A stretch of DNA of 12,175 nucleotides from JAMOBE01 sp039908285 (lineage in GTDB: Bacteria; Pseudomonadota; Alphaproteobacteria; Rhodospirillales; Rhodospirillaceae): contig JAMOBE010000107.1 of the NCBI GenBank assembly GCA_039908285.1, positions 1 through 12,175 on the forward strand, given 5' to 3'. Shown piece after piece: positions 1-8,315 of the stretch (its first letter is position 1; each line of letters begins with the position of its first letter). The translations under genes were made by a program, and so were the position numbers. Under the pieces are notes generated by a model. That model was given only the letters and a program-made list of their open reading frames with translations, did not search any database and was not told the DNA's origin.

Positions 1-122
<122 letters not shown>

Positions 123-148
123 GTTGATTCCAGCGCCAATGCTTTTTC

Positions 149-165
149 CTTCACCCGATTGCCCT
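149..165 (+). repeat. 17-base inverted match to 12039-12055
   Basis: CTTCACCCGATTGCCCT here is the exact reverse complement of 12039-12055. Both sites are intergenic and close to other palindromes, which suggests a small dispersed genomic repeat. Only two copies are visible in the window. Confidence 0.6.
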
Positions 166-275
166 GGTACCTCCCCTTCACCCGAAGGCGTTAGAGCCAA
201 AAAATTGTTGACTTTTTTATGTGGATGACGCAGGGTGTCGCCATATCCGAACGCTCGTAGGCGAGCATTTTACGC

Positions 276-307
276 GAGGCCCCCCGGTGACAATACAGGG
301 GGGCCTC
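276..307 (+). promoter_or_regulatory. 10-bp GC hairpin just before tsaD
   Basis: GAGGCCCCCC (276-285) pairs perfectly with GGGGGGCCTC (298-307) across a 12-base loop, ending 24 bases before the tsaD start codon. No T run follows, so it is not a standard terminator. If it is in the tsaD transcript it could affect translation or stability. The role is inferred from structure and position only. Confidence 0.45.
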
Positions 308-331
308 ACTGTTTGACGGCCGCCATTCCCC

Positions 332-1390
332 ATGATCGTCCTCGGCATCGAGACCAGTTGCGACGAGACCGCCGCCGCCGTGGTGACCGGGGAGAGGGTG
401 GTGCTGGCCGATCTGGTGCTGTCCCAGGTGGAGGAGCACCGGCCCTATGGCGGCATCGTGCCGGAGATTGCCGCCCGCTCCCACCTTCAGCATCTGGACC
501 GCCTGGTGGCGGCGGCCATGGCGGAGGCTGGCATCGGCGTCGGCGCCCTGGACGCGGTGGCGGCGACCGGCGGGCCCGGACTGATCGGCGGCGTCATCGT
601 CGGCGTGATGACGGCCAAGGCCATCGCCGCCGTCCGCCGCATCCCCTTCGTCGCCGTCAATCACCTGGAGGGACACGCCCTGACGGCGCGTCTGACCCAC
701 GACCTTGCGTTCCCTTATCTGCTGCTGCTGGTTTCCGGCGGTCATTGCCAGCTGCTGGTGGTGGAGGGCGCCGGGCGCTACCGGCGACTCGGCACCACCA
801 TCGACGATGCCGCCGGCGAGGCCTTCGACAAGGTGGCGAAGATGCTGGGGCTTGGCTATCCGGGAGGGCCGCGGATCGAGGCGACCGCCGCCACCGGGGA
901 TCCGGCCCGCTTCGCCTTTCCCCGGCCGATGAAGGGCCGGCCCGGCTGCGACTTCTCGTTCTCGGGCCTGAAGACGGCGGTGAAGCAGGCGGTGAACGCC
1001 CTGGGGTCCGACCGGCCCAGCGACCAGGACACGGCCGATCTCGCCGCTTCGTTCCAGGCGGCGGTCGCCGATGCCGTGGTGGACCGGACCCGCAACGCCA
1101 TCCGCTCGTTCCGCGCCAGCCACCCGGCCGGGACGACGCTGGTGGTGGCGGGAGGAGTTGCCGCCAACACCCTCCTGCGCCAGCGCCTGACCGGGCTTGC
1201 GGCCGAGGAGGGACTGGCGTTCATCGCGCCGCCGCTGCGGCTGTGCACCGACAACGCGGCGATGATCGCCTGGGCCGGCATCGAGCGGCTGGGCCAGGGG
1301 CTCGCCGACGGCTTCGACTTCAAGCCGCGCCCCCGCTGGCCGCTGGACCCCGACGCGCCAAAGCGGGGCTATGCCGGAGTCAAGGCATAG
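332..1390 (+). CDS. tsaD: tRNA N6-threonylcarbamoyladenosine transferase TsaD
   Basis: This 352-residue protein is the cytoplasmic enzyme that, with TsaB and TsaE, transfers the threonylcarbamoyl group from TC-AMP to A37 of ANN-decoding tRNAs. The family signature is clear: an ASKHA-fold N-terminus with GIETSCDET (residues 5-13), the metal-binding pair NHLEGHA (His111 and His115), VSGGH near 134-138, and CTDNAAMIA with the third metal ligand Asp307. Length is normal for the family (about 340 residues). The ATG start is fixed by an in-frame TGA 18 bases upstream; no clear Shine-Dalgarno sequence is seen. It converges on cobT with a 31-base gap. It was formerly annotated gcp, 'O-sialoglycoprotein endopeptidase'. 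No sign of damage or transfer. Confidence 0.97.
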   Translation: MIVLGIETSCDETAAAVVTGERVVLADLVLSQVEEHRPYGGIVPEIAARSHLQHLDRLVAAAMAEAGIGVGALDAVAATGGPGLIGGVIVGVMTAKAIAAVRRIPFVAVNHLEGHALTARLTHDLAFPYLLLLVSGGHCQLLVVEGAGRYRRLGTTIDDAAGEAFDKVAKMLGLGYPGGPRIEATAATGDPARFAFPRPMKGRPGCDFSFSGLKTAVKQAVNALGSDRPSDQDTADLAASFQAAVADAVVDRTRNAIRSFRASHPAGTTLVVAGGVAANTLLRQRLTGLAAEEGLAFIAPPLRLCTDNAAMIAWAGIERLGQGLADGFDFKPRPRWPLDPDAPKRGYAGVKA

Positions 1391-1421
1391 GGCGTTCCTC
1401 CTCCCCCTCCGCCTTCTCCCC

Positions 1422-2447
1422 CTATTCCTTGTCGCTGACGCCGGCTTCGGCGAAGGTGGCCATGCCGGTGTGGCAGGCGACGGCGGCCTTCAGGACGCCG
1501 ACGGCCAGCACCGCGCCGGACGCTTCGCCGAGTCGCAGGCCGAGGTCGAACAGGGCCCGCTTGTTCAGGCGCTCCAGCAGGCGGCGATGGCCGGGTTCGG
1601 CGCTGACGTGGGCCACCACGCAATGATCGAGGGATCCCGGACGGAAGGACTCGAGCACCGCCGCCGCCGACGTGCAGATGAAGCCGTCCAGCAGCACCGG
1701 CACCCGCTTCAGCCGCGCGCCGACCACGGCGCCGGCGATGGCCGCCAGTTCCCGTCCGCCGACGTGGCGCAGCACGTCCAGGGCGTCCGTCATGGCGGGA
1801 CGGTGCCGGGCGACGCCACGGGCGATCACCTCCGCCTTGTGGGTGAGGGCCGCGCCGACGATGCCGGTGCCGGGACCGACCCAGTCGGCGGCCTCACCGC
1901 CATAGAGCCCGTGGCAGATGGCCGCCGCCGCCGTGGTGTTGGCGATGCCCATTTCGCCGAGACACAGCACGTCGGCGCCGTTGGGAACCGAGAACATGCC
2001 GGCCTGGATGGCTTCGAGGCACTCGGCTTCGGTCATGGCCGGAGCGGTGGTGAAGTCGGCGGTCGGCTGGTCGAGTCTCAGCGCCTCCACCGTCAGGGCG
2101 ACGCCGAAGGTGCGGCAAAGCTGGTTCACCGCCGCCCCGCCGACGGTGAAGTTGTGGACCATCTGCACGGTGACCTCCGGCGGAAAGGCCGAGACCCCCT
2201 GAGCCGCCACCCCGTGGTTGCCGGCGAACACGGCGCAGGCCGGACGATCGAGTCGCGGCGGGTGCTGGCCCTGCCAGGCGGACAGCCATGCGCTCAACTC
2301 CTCGAGGCGCCCGAGGGACCCCCGGGGCTTGGTGAGTTGCGGTTCGCGGAGAGCGGCCATTTCCGCGGCCTCCTGGTCGGGGCCGGGCAGGGCGCGCAGA
2401 AGATCGCGAAAGGCGGCAAGGGTCGGAACGGCGGTCGACTTTTCCAC
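1422..2447 (-). CDS. cobT: Nicotinate-nucleotide--dimethylbenzimidazole phosphoribosyltransferase CobT
   Basis: This 341-residue enzyme transfers phosphoribose from nicotinate mononucleotide to 5,6-dimethylbenzimidazole, giving alpha-ribazole 5'-phosphate for the lower ligand of vitamin B12. Family motifs run in order: KPRGSLG (40-46), FAGNHGV (74-80), GEMGIANTT (164-172), LDGFICTSAAA (253-263), SAEPGHR (282-288), LGEASGA (306-312) and a C-terminal MATFAEAGV. Glu308 lies in the region that holds the catalytic glutamate of the Salmonella enzyme. The frame stays open to a GTG at 2507, but I chose the GTG at 2447 because AGAGGAAA sits 7 bases before it and the length then fits the family. It diverges from cobS, the gene for a later step of the same pathway. 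Here cobT means the phosphoribosyltransferase, not the cobaltochelatase subunit of the same name. Confidence 0.95.
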   Translation of the reverse strand: MEKSTAVPTLAAFRDLLRALPGPDQEAAEMAALREPQLTKPRGSLGRLEELSAWLSAWQGQHPPRLDRPACAVFAGNHGVAAQGVSAFPPEVTVQMVHNFTVGGAAVNQLCRTFGVALTVEALRLDQPTADFTTAPAMTEAECLEAIQAGMFSVPNGADVLCLGEMGIANTTAAAAICHGLYGGEAADWVGPGTGIVGAALTHKAEVIARGVARHRPAMTDALDVLRHVGGRELAAIAGAVVGARLKRVPVLLDGFICTSAAAVLESFRPGSLDHCVVAHVSAEPGHRRLLERLNKRALFDLGLRLGEASGAVLAVGVLKAAVACHTGMATFAEAGVSDKE

Positions 2448-2454
2448 GGGTGTG

Positions 2455-2462
2455 TTTCCTCT
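2455..2462 (-). promoter_or_regulatory. Ribosome binding site of cobT
   Basis: On the minus strand AGAGGAAA lies 7 bases upstream of the GTG at 2447-2445. The alternative GTG at 2507 has no comparable site and would add 20 residues outside the conserved fold, so this site decides the start. Confidence 0.6.
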
Positions 2463-2487
2463 ATGGCGTTTAACCGGGGCAAAAGGA

Positions 2488-2517
2488 TTGCGACCGGGCT
2501 CGGGCACGAGCTATATC
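2488..2517 (+). promoter_or_regulatory. Possible sigma-70 promoter of cobS with overlapping palindromes
   Basis: TTGCGA (2488-2493) and TATATC (2512-2517) are 18 bases apart, an acceptable -35/-10 pair. Initiation would fall near 2524, just before the AAGGAAA ribosome binding site at 2528-2534. Two overlapping inverted repeats cover it: GCTCG/CGAGC (2498-2511) and GGCTCGG/CCGAGCC (2497-2503 with 2521-2527). They could be an operator or alternative folds. This is motif reading only. Confidence 0.35.
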
Positions 2518-2543
2518 CGACCGAGCCAAGGAAATCATCCCAG

Positions 2544-3377
2544 ATGGTCAAGCCGCGTCCCAGTCCCTATCCGTCCCCGCCCACCGGCCTGCGCGGATGG
2601 GTGTTCGATCTGCATTTCGCCATCGCCTTCCTGACCCGCCTGCCGCTGCCGCCGCTGCCGCGGATGGCCGACGGCGCCCTGGCGCGGGTCATGCGCCTGT
2701 TCCCGGTGGCGGGAGCCGGGATCGGCCTGTTCGGCGCCGCCGTCTATGCCCTCGCCCTGTGGGCAAGGATGACGCCCTGGCTGGCGGCGCTGCTGGCCGT
2801 GGCGGCGATGGTCCGGGCCACCGGCGGCCTGCACGAGGACGGCCTCGCCGATACCGCCGACGGCTTCGGCGCCGGTGGCACCCGGGCGCGGCGGATGGAG
2901 ATCATGCGCGACAGCCGCATCGGCACCTATGGCGTCCTGGCGTTGATCTTCAGCGTCACCCTGCGGGCCGGCGCCATCGCCGCCATCGCCGAGCCCCATG
3001 CGGTGATGCTGGCGCTGGTGGTGACCGGTGCCCTGTCGCGGGCCGCCATGCCGCTCGCCATGCGGATGATGGCCCCGGCCCGCAACGACGGCCTGGGCGC
3101 CGCCGCCGCCCGCCTGGACGACGAGGAGGCCTTCGCCGCGACGGTGATCGCCGTCGCCTCGGCCCTGGTGCTGACGGTGGTGGTGTTCCCTCCGGGGCCG
3201 GCGGTGGTGTCCATCCTGGCCATGCTGGGGGCGACGGTGGCCGTCTCGCTGTCGGCCCGCGCCCACATCGGCGGCTATACCGGCGACGTGCTGGGAGCGG
3301 CCGGGCAGGCGGTGGAGGCGGCGGTGCTGCTGGCTCTCGCCGCCGCCGGAGCAGCACAGGGGGCGGTATCGTCATGA
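2544..3377 (+). CDS. cobS: Adenosylcobinamide-GDP ribazoletransferase (cobalamin synthase) CobS
   Basis: This 277-residue inner-membrane enzyme joins adenosylcobinamide-GDP to alpha-ribazole (or its phosphate), the step that assembles the B12 nucleotide loop. The family's acidic Mg-binding motif is present as GGLHEDGLADTADG (94-107), followed by MRDSRIGTYG (121-130). Several hydrophobic segments follow, near residues 52-75, 78-92, 130-150, 155-170 and 195-225 and at the C-terminus. The ATG at 2544 has AAGGAAA 9 bases upstream. The frame is open far upstream across cobT, but that part is antisense shadow. The stop overlaps the next gene by ATGA, so the two are translationally coupled. Slightly longer than the usual 250 residues because of a proline-rich N-terminus; a start a few codons later cannot be excluded. 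Confidence 0.95.
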   Translation: MVKPRPSPYPSPPTGLRGWVFDLHFAIAFLTRLPLPPLPRMADGALARVMRLFPVAGAGIGLFGAAVYALALWARMTPWLAALLAVAAMVRATGGLHEDGLADTADGFGAGGTRARRMEIMRDSRIGTYGVLALIFSVTLRAGAIAAIAEPHAVMLALVVTGALSRAAMPLAMRMMAPARNDGLGAAAARLDDEEAFAATVIAVASALVLTVVVFPPGPAVVSILAMLGATVAVSLSARAHIGGYTGDVLGAAGQAVEAAVLLALAAAGAAQGAVSS

Positions 3378-4003
3378 TGACCGGGGAAACCCGCTGGTGG
3401 TGGGTGCGTCACGCGCCGGTGGCGTGGGCGGGGGTGCGCATCTATGGCCACACCGATCTCGACTGCGACGTCTCCGACCGCGCGGCCTTCATCGGTCTGG
3501 CGGCCGGACTGCCCCCCGGGGCGGTGACCGTGCGCAGCCACCTGACGCGGACCCTGCGCACCGCCCAGGCCATCGGCTTCGAGCCGGCGGTGGTGGAGCC
3601 CGACCTGGCCGAGCAGGGCTTCGGCGCCTGGGAGGGGGAAAGCTGGGATGGCCTGCGGGCGGCGGGCGATCCCCACCTGGAGGCCTTCTGGCGGGCTCCC
3701 TTCACCGTGGCGCCGCCGGGTGGCGAGAGCTTCGTCCAGGTGGTGGAGCGGGTGCGGGCGGTGGTGGAGCGGCTGTCGGTGCTCCATGCCCGCCGCGACA
3801 TCGTCGCCGTGGCCCACTCCGGCTCCATCCGGGCGGCGCTGGCCGTGGCCCTCGACCTCTCGCCGGAAAAGGCCCACGCGGTGGCGGTGGACAACCTGTC
3901 GCTGACCCGCATCGACCACGGGAGCGCCGGTTGGTCGGTGCGCGCCGTCAACCTCCCGCCACGGGCAGCCCCCGCGGCAGCGCTCCGGCCGCCACCTCCT
4001 TGA
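3374..4003 (+). CDS. cobC: Histidine phosphatase, probable alpha-ribazole phosphatase
   Basis: This 209-residue protein belongs to the phosphoglycerate-mutase-like histidine phosphatase superfamily. The phospho-accepting histidine is in VRHAP (residues 11-15, His13), with Arg54 in VRSHLTRT, the acidic residue in EQGFGAWEG (80-88), and the second catalytic histidine in VAHSG (146-150, His148). Overlap with cobS by ATGA points to the B12 pathway, where such enzymes remove the 5'-phosphate from alpha-ribazole phosphate or cobalamin phosphate. The fold alone does not give the substrate, so the function rests on context. A second ATG at 3377 is equally possible. Residues 192-209 are proline/alanine-rich and lie opposite the end of cckA. 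The symbol cobC follows Salmonella usage; in some alphaproteobacteria cobC names an unrelated gene. Confidence 0.88.
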   Translation: MMTGETRWWWVRHAPVAWAGVRIYGHTDLDCDVSDRAAFIGLAAGLPPGAVTVRSHLTRTLRTAQAIGFEPAVVEPDLAEQGFGAWEGESWDGLRAAGDPHLEAFWRAPFTVAPPGGESFVQVVERVRAVVERLSVLHARRDIVAVAHSGSIRAALAVALDLSPEKAHAVAVDNLSLTRIDHGSAGWSVRAVNLPPRAAPAAALRPPPP

Positions 4004-6467
4004 CGGTGCCGGCGAGGATCTCCAGGCTGAAGGGCTTGGCGAGGAAGTGCACGTCGGGCAGGCCGGAGAGTTCACCGCGGCTGATCTCGTCGGAATAGCC
4101 GGACATCAGGATGATGCGGATGTTGGGCCAGTCCGCCCGCACCAGCCGGGCCAGCGTCGCCCCGTCCATGCCGGGCATCACCATGTCGCTGAGCAGCACG
4201 TCGATGGCGGGGGTATCGCGCACCGCGTCCAGGGCGGCCTCGCCGTTTCCGGCCTCGATGACCGTGTAGCCCTTGTTGCGCAGGGCCCGCGCGGCGAAGG
4301 TGCGCACCGCGTCCTCGTCCTCCACCAGGAGGACGGTGCCGGCCCCGGTGAGGTCCGTCGGCCCTCCCCCCTCGGCGACTGAGGCGGCGATGGCGGCGAC
4401 GGCGGCCTGGGGGGCTCCCGACATGGCGACGGCGGTCCGGGCGGCGCCGTCCGCCGCCATGCCGCCGAAGGTGGCCTCGGTCGCCGGCTCGGCCTCGTAG
4501 CGCGGCAGGTAGATGGTGAAGGTGGCCCCCTCGCCCAGTGCGCTGTCCACCAGGATGAAGCCGTCGGTCTGGCGAATGATGCCATAGACCGTGGATAGCC
4601 CGAGGCCGGTCCCGGCGCCCCCCTGCTTGGTGGAGAAGAACGGCTCGAAGATGCGGCCGATGTCTTCCTTGCCGATGCCACAGCCGGTGTCGTTGACCTC
4701 CACCATCACGTACTCGCCGGGGGGAATGAAGTCGACTCCGCGCTGGGTCGGGACATCGAAGGTGGCGGTGCCGGTGCGGATGGTGAGCACGCCCCCCCCC
4801 TGCATGGCGTCGCGGGCGTTGACGGCGAGGTTGATGATCACCTGGTCGAACTGCCCCGGATCCACCCGCACGAGCCCAAGATCGCGGCCGTGGACCAGTT
4901 TCAGCCCGACGGTTTCGCCAAGGAGTCGGCGCAAAAGGTGGGACAGCTCGGCCAGCGCCTCGGCCACGTCCAGCATGCGCGGCTGCAACGGCTGACGGCG
5001 CGAGAAGGCGAGGAGCTGCCGGATCAGGTTGGCGGCCCGGTTGGCGTTCTGCTTGATCTGCATGATGTCGGCGAAGGAGGGATCGCCGGCGCCATGGCGC
5101 TGTAGCAACAGATCGCAGAAGCCGATCATGGCGGTCAGGAGGTTGTTGAAATCGTGGGCCACCCCGCCGGCAAGCTGGCCCATGGCCTGCATCTTCTGCG
5201 CCTGGGCGAACTGGATTTCGAGACTGCGCTGCTCCGTCGTGTCGATGAAGTGCAGCACCAGGCCGGTCACCTCGTCGTCGTCGCCGGTCGGACTGATGAA
5301 CAGCGAGGCGGCGCGCTCGCGGGAGGTGGCGAAGCGCACCTCGAGCTGGGCGGCGCCGGCGATGCCCATGACCACCTTGGACAGGGCCGCCGCCACGTCG
5401 GAGCGGTCCTCGCGGGCGATGCGGTCGGCCAGCGGCTGGTGCACCAGGAAGCCCCGGCTCTCCCCCACCATGTCGGCGAAGGTGGGGTTGCAGTCGGCGA
5501 TGGCGCCCTCGAGATCCAGCAGCACCACGCCGACAGGGGCCTCGTCGAACAGCCAGCGGAACCGGCTTTCGGCATCGCGCAGGGCCTGCTTCCACTCGCG
5601 CTCGGGCATCACGTCGCGCACCACCACCGAGCGGGTGCAGATCTCGCCGCCGTCGTCATAGAGGGCATGGCTGACGAAGGCCTGGAAGATGTCACCGGCG
5701 TGGGAGAGGAACTTGACCTCGCCGCGACCATCCTCCTCCACCTCCGGACCGGGGGGAGCGGCCATGACCTCGGCGATGGGCAGGCCGCGCAGCGACTCGG
5801 GGGACCGTCCCAGCCACTCGGCCAGCCGCTGATTGACGAAACGAAAGCACCGCTCGGCGTCGGCGGTGAACAGCCCGACGGGGGCGAAATCGAAAAAGTC
5901 GGTCAGGTCCTCCTGATCGCGACGCAGCACCTCCTCGATGGCCCGGCGGGCGGTGACGTCCTCGACGCTCCACACCATGATGCCGGCACGGGGAGCCGGT
6001 CCCATGGCCGCCAGCGGCCGGACGGCGACACGGAACCACTCGGCCTCGCCGCCGGCGCCGCCAAGGGGGATCTCGGCGCTGTCGGCAACCCGCCCGGCGG
6101 CGGCGGTGGCCAGGCGGTCGATGGCCTCCACCGCGCGCGGATCGCCGCCGGCCCGGGCCCGCAGCGCGGCGATCGGCGCCAGGCCGCCCCACAGCCGGCG
6201 CGCCGCGATGTTGACGTAGAGCAGGGAGCCATCGGCCGCCGTCACCAGGCGGGGATTCGGCTCGGTATCCAGCATGACGGCGCAGAGAGCGGCCCGCTCG
6301 GCATCGCGCCGCCGGCCCATGCGCGCCTGCGCCAGCATGACCGGAGCCGACATGGCCGCCGCCCCCTCCAGCGCCACCAGCCACGCCGGAGTCGTCGGAT
6401 CCAACGCCATCACCACCAGGGCAGCGATCGCCGCACCCAGGACCAGCGGGATCGGATCCCGGAGCAC
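3948..6467 (-). CDS. cckA: Hybrid sensor histidine kinase CckA
   Basis: This 839-residue membrane kinase normally passes phosphate through ChpT to CtrA, and to CpdR. Two hydrophobic segments (about 5-22 and 28-47) are followed by three PAS-like regions (about 62-174, 178-290, 297-412). The phosphorylation site is in GGVAHDFNNLLT (His438), then the N box QVIINLAVNARDAM (Asn550), DTGCGIG (593-599), FEPFFSTK, GAGTGLGLSTVYG, and a C-terminal receiver with acidic VEDED (715-719), Asp761 in LLSDMVMPGMDG and Lys811. The reading frame is open to 6581, but that stretch is antisense-like and overlaps flhB. I chose the GTG at 6467, one base after the flhB stop; the ATG at 6503 is the main alternative. 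It is last in the flagellar operon and its final 56 bases overlap cobC on the other strand. Confidence 0.93.
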   Translation of the reverse strand: MLRDPIPLVLGAAIAALVVMALDPTTPAWLVALEGAAAMSAPVMLAQARMGRRRDAERAALCAVMLDTEPNPRLVTAADGSLLYVNIAARRLWGGLAPIAALRARAGGDPRAVEAIDRLATAAAGRVADSAEIPLGGAGGEAEWFRVAVRPLAAMGPAPRAGIMVWSVEDVTARRAIEEVLRRDQEDLTDFFDFAPVGLFTADAERCFRFVNQRLAEWLGRSPESLRGLPIAEVMAAPPGPEVEEDGRGEVKFLSHAGDIFQAFVSHALYDDGGEICTRSVVVRDVMPEREWKQALRDAESRFRWLFDEAPVGVVLLDLEGAIADCNPTFADMVGESRGFLVHQPLADRIAREDRSDVAAALSKVVMGIAGAAQLEVRFATSRERAASLFISPTGDDDEVTGLVLHFIDTTEQRSLEIQFAQAQKMQAMGQLAGGVAHDFNNLLTAMIGFCDLLLQRHGAGDPSFADIMQIKQNANRAANLIRQLLAFSRRQPLQPRMLDVAEALAELSHLLRRLLGETVGLKLVHGRDLGLVRVDPGQFDQVIINLAVNARDAMQGGGVLTIRTGTATFDVPTQRGVDFIPPGEYVMVEVNDTGCGIGKEDIGRIFEPFFSTKQGGAGTGLGLSTVYGIIRQTDGFILVDSALGEGATFTIYLPRYEAEPATEATFGGMAADGAARTAVAMSGAPQAAVAAIAASVAEGGGPTDLTGAGTVLLVEDEDAVRTFAARALRNKGYTVIEAGNGEAALDAVRDTPAIDVLLSDMVMPGMDGATLARLVRADWPNIRIILMSGYSDEISRGELSGLPDVHFLAKPFSLEILAGTVKEVAAGALPRGLPVAGG

Positions 6468-6468
6468 T

Positions 6469-7539
6469 TCAGCGAGGCAGCTTGCCTTTGAGCCGCATGA
6501 CATAACCGATGACCTCCGCCACCGCCTTGTAATGGTCGGGTGGGATTTCGTGGTCAAGCTCGACCGTGGCATAAAGTGCACGGGCCAGCGGCGGATTCTC
6601 GACGATTGGCACTTCGTTCTCCTCGGCGACCTCGCGAATCCTCAGCGCGAGCGAGTCCACGCCCTTGGCCACCAGCCTCGGCGCCGACATTTCCTCCATT
6701 TCATACACCAGCGCCACCGCATAGTGGGTAGGATTGGTGACCACCACGCTGGCATTCGGGACCGCCTGCATCATCCGCATCCGGGCCTTCTCGGCCCGCA
6801 TCCTGCGGATGCGGCCCTTGACCTGGGGATCGCCTTCCGAGGCCTTGGACTCGTCCTTGACCTCGGTCTTGGTCATCTTCAACTGGCTGTAGTGCTTGAA
6901 GCGCTGATAGAACAGATCCGCCCCGGCGATGATCACCATGGCCCCCAGAACGGCCATCAGGACGCGAATGATCAGGTCGTGCATCTCGACCATCATCGCC
7001 ATCATGTCCATGGTCGGCATCTCGGCGATGATGCCGATTCGCGGACCGACGTAGGCGTACATCACCCAGGTGATGACGACGAGCTTGATGATTCCCTTGA
7101 CGAACTCCGTCAGGCCATGGCTGCCGAACATCCGCTTCAACCCGTTGATGGGGCTGAGCTTGCCAAGATTGGGCGCGAGCTTTTTCGACGACCAGGAGAA
7201 GCCATTCTGCGCCACGTTGGCGGCGACGCCGAGCAGCATGAACATGGCGATGGGAAAAGCCAGCAGCAGCATCACGTCGATGGTCACGTCGATGAAGACT
7301 CGTTCAAGATTGGCGAAATCGGTGGGTATGGCGTGGGGCTCGGCCAGGAACGGCCGTAGAATCGGGACAATTTTGGCCATGAGGCGCGGCAGCATGAACC
7401 AGACCATGACCAGGATGCCGGTCATCATGACGAAATGGATCAGCTCCTGCGAGATGGGAATGTTCCCCTCCTCGCGGGCCTGGCCCATGCGCTTGTCTGT
7501 CGGTTCTTCTGTTTTTTCGCCGCCTTCGTCGTCGGCCAT
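6469..7539 (-). CDS. flhB: Flagellar type III export switch protein FlhB
   Basis: This 356-residue inner-membrane protein of the flagellar export gate controls the change from rod/hook to filament substrates. The N-terminus has the typical EKTEEPTDKRMGQAREEGNI start and four hydrophobic segments (about 32-50, 85-110, 143-165, 185-207). A charged linker (215-255) leads to the cytoplasmic domain with the autocleavage motif NPTH at 269-272, the same numbering as in Salmonella FlhB, so self-cleavage between Asn269 and Pro270 is expected. It starts 3 bases after the fliR stop and ends 1 base before the chosen cckA start, so the three genes are tightly coupled. A cleavage-motif-free relative of its C-terminal domain is encoded at 10311-10655. 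Confidence 0.97.
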   Translation of the reverse strand: MADDEGGEKTEEPTDKRMGQAREEGNIPISQELIHFVMMTGILVMVWFMLPRLMAKIVPILRPFLAEPHAIPTDFANLERVFIDVTIDVMLLLAFPIAMFMLLGVAANVAQNGFSWSSKKLAPNLGKLSPINGLKRMFGSHGLTEFVKGIIKLVVITWVMYAYVGPRIGIIAEMPTMDMMAMMVEMHDLIIRVLMAVLGAMVIIAGADLFYQRFKHYSQLKMTKTEVKDESKASEGDPQVKGRIRRMRAEKARMRMMQAVPNASVVVTNPTHYAVALVYEMEEMSAPRLVAKGVDSLALRIREVAEENEVPIVENPPLARALYATVELDHEIPPDHYKAVAEVIGYVMRLKGKLPR

Positions 7540-7542
7540 GGC

Positions 7543-8310
7543 TCACCCCGGCGCGAGAAACCCGATCAGGCCATCCCGAAACATCGAGAGAAACGTTGCC
7601 ATGACCGGGGGAATGGTAATCATCAGCAGGGCGAGGGCCAGCAGGATCTGCAACGGCAGGCCGACGAAGAAGACGTTCATCTGGGGCATCAGCCGCGCCA
7701 TCAGCCCGAGTCCCGCCTGGAACACGGTCGAGCCGACGATGAAGGGCGCGGAAAGCTGGGTGCCGACGACGAAACTGCGATCGAGGAGCGTCACCAGCAC
7801 CTGGGAAAAATCCCCGACCATCAGTGTCTTGCCGGGCTGCATCAGGGAATAGCTGCCGACGACCGCCTCGAAGATCAGGTGGTGCATGTTGGTCGCGAAG
7901 ATGAGCAGCACGGCCAGATTGCCGAATATGCCGACGATGATCGAACTCTGCTGTTCGGAGATCGGATCGAACATGGTGGAGCTGGACAGCCCGGACACGG
8001 TGGAAATGGTGGTGCCCGCCAGGTTCAGGGCGGCCATCAGCATCTGCATGACCAGACCGATGAACACGCCCACCGTCACCTCGCTGAAGATCAGCAGGAA
8101 CAGGCCCGACGACGTGCGGGGAATCGGCGGAATGAACGGGGCCACCACCGGCAGAATAAGCAGCGACACGGTGAGCGACAGGGAAAGACGGATGCGGGTG
8201 GAGACGTAAGGGGCGGACACGCCCGGCATCATCATCACCACCACCGCCATCCTGGTCGCCACCAGGAGGAACTGATAGACGTCGAGGGCGAGAAGATCCT
8301 TGTAGAGCAC
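7543..8310 (-). CDS. fliR: Flagellar export gate protein FliR
   Basis: This 255-residue, strongly hydrophobic protein forms the core of the export gate with FliP and FliQ in the MS ring. Family features seen are an N-terminal LLALDVYQFLLVATRMAVVV, about six hydrophobic stretches, a polar loop with SGLSSSTMFDP (about 125-135), an APFIVGSTVFQAGLGLMARLMPQMNVFFVGLPLQI region (160-195), and a GFLAPG end. The start is a GTG at 8310, preceded by a G-rich stretch that includes the fliQ stop 5 bases upstream. Length agrees with the usual 250-260 residues. It sits between fliQ and flhB as in many bacteria. Confidence 0.95.
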   Translation of the reverse strand: MLYKDLLALDVYQFLLVATRMAVVVMMMPGVSAPYVSTRIRLSLSLTVSLLILPVVAPFIPPIPRTSSGLFLLIFSEVTVGVFIGLVMQMLMAALNLAGTTISTVSGLSSSTMFDPISEQQSSIIVGIFGNLAVLLIFATNMHHLIFEAVVGSYSLMQPGKTLMVGDFSQVLVTLLDRSFVVGTQLSAPFIVGSTVFQAGLGLMARLMPQMNVFFVGLPLQILLALALLMITIPPVMATFLSMFRDGLIGFLAPG

Positions 8311-8315
8311 CGGCC

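Larger units (their letters stand above)
123..331. other. Gene-free leader upstream of tsaD
   Basis: No convincing gene is seen on either strand. It contains an 11-base direct repeat CCTTCACCCGA (148-158 and 175-185), an AT-rich patch with TTGACT (208-213) but no good -10 at 16-18 bases, and a small hairpin GCTCG/CGAGC (253-266). A stronger hairpin lies at 276-307. An in-frame TGA at 314-316 means tsaD cannot extend into this region. A tsaD promoter is expected here but I cannot place it. Confidence 0.6.

Noticed and set aside
191..1123. Long minus-strand open frame opposite tsaD
   Set aside because: Its product is Gly/Arg/His-rich with no domain, and it is fully antisense to the well-supported tsaD. 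Typical shadow frame in high-GC DNA.
1371..2543. Plus-strand open frame running into cobS from upstream
   Set aside because: It is antisense to cobT, and a good ribosome site and ATG at 2544 start the real CobS.
2448..2543. Cobalamin riboswitch between cobT and cobS
   Set aside because: The gap is only 96 bases, about half the usual size, and I see no B12-box sequence.
5154..6491. Long plus-strand open frame opposite cckA
   Set aside because: Low-complexity Gly/His-rich translation with no motifs; the opposite strand carries all kinase motifs.
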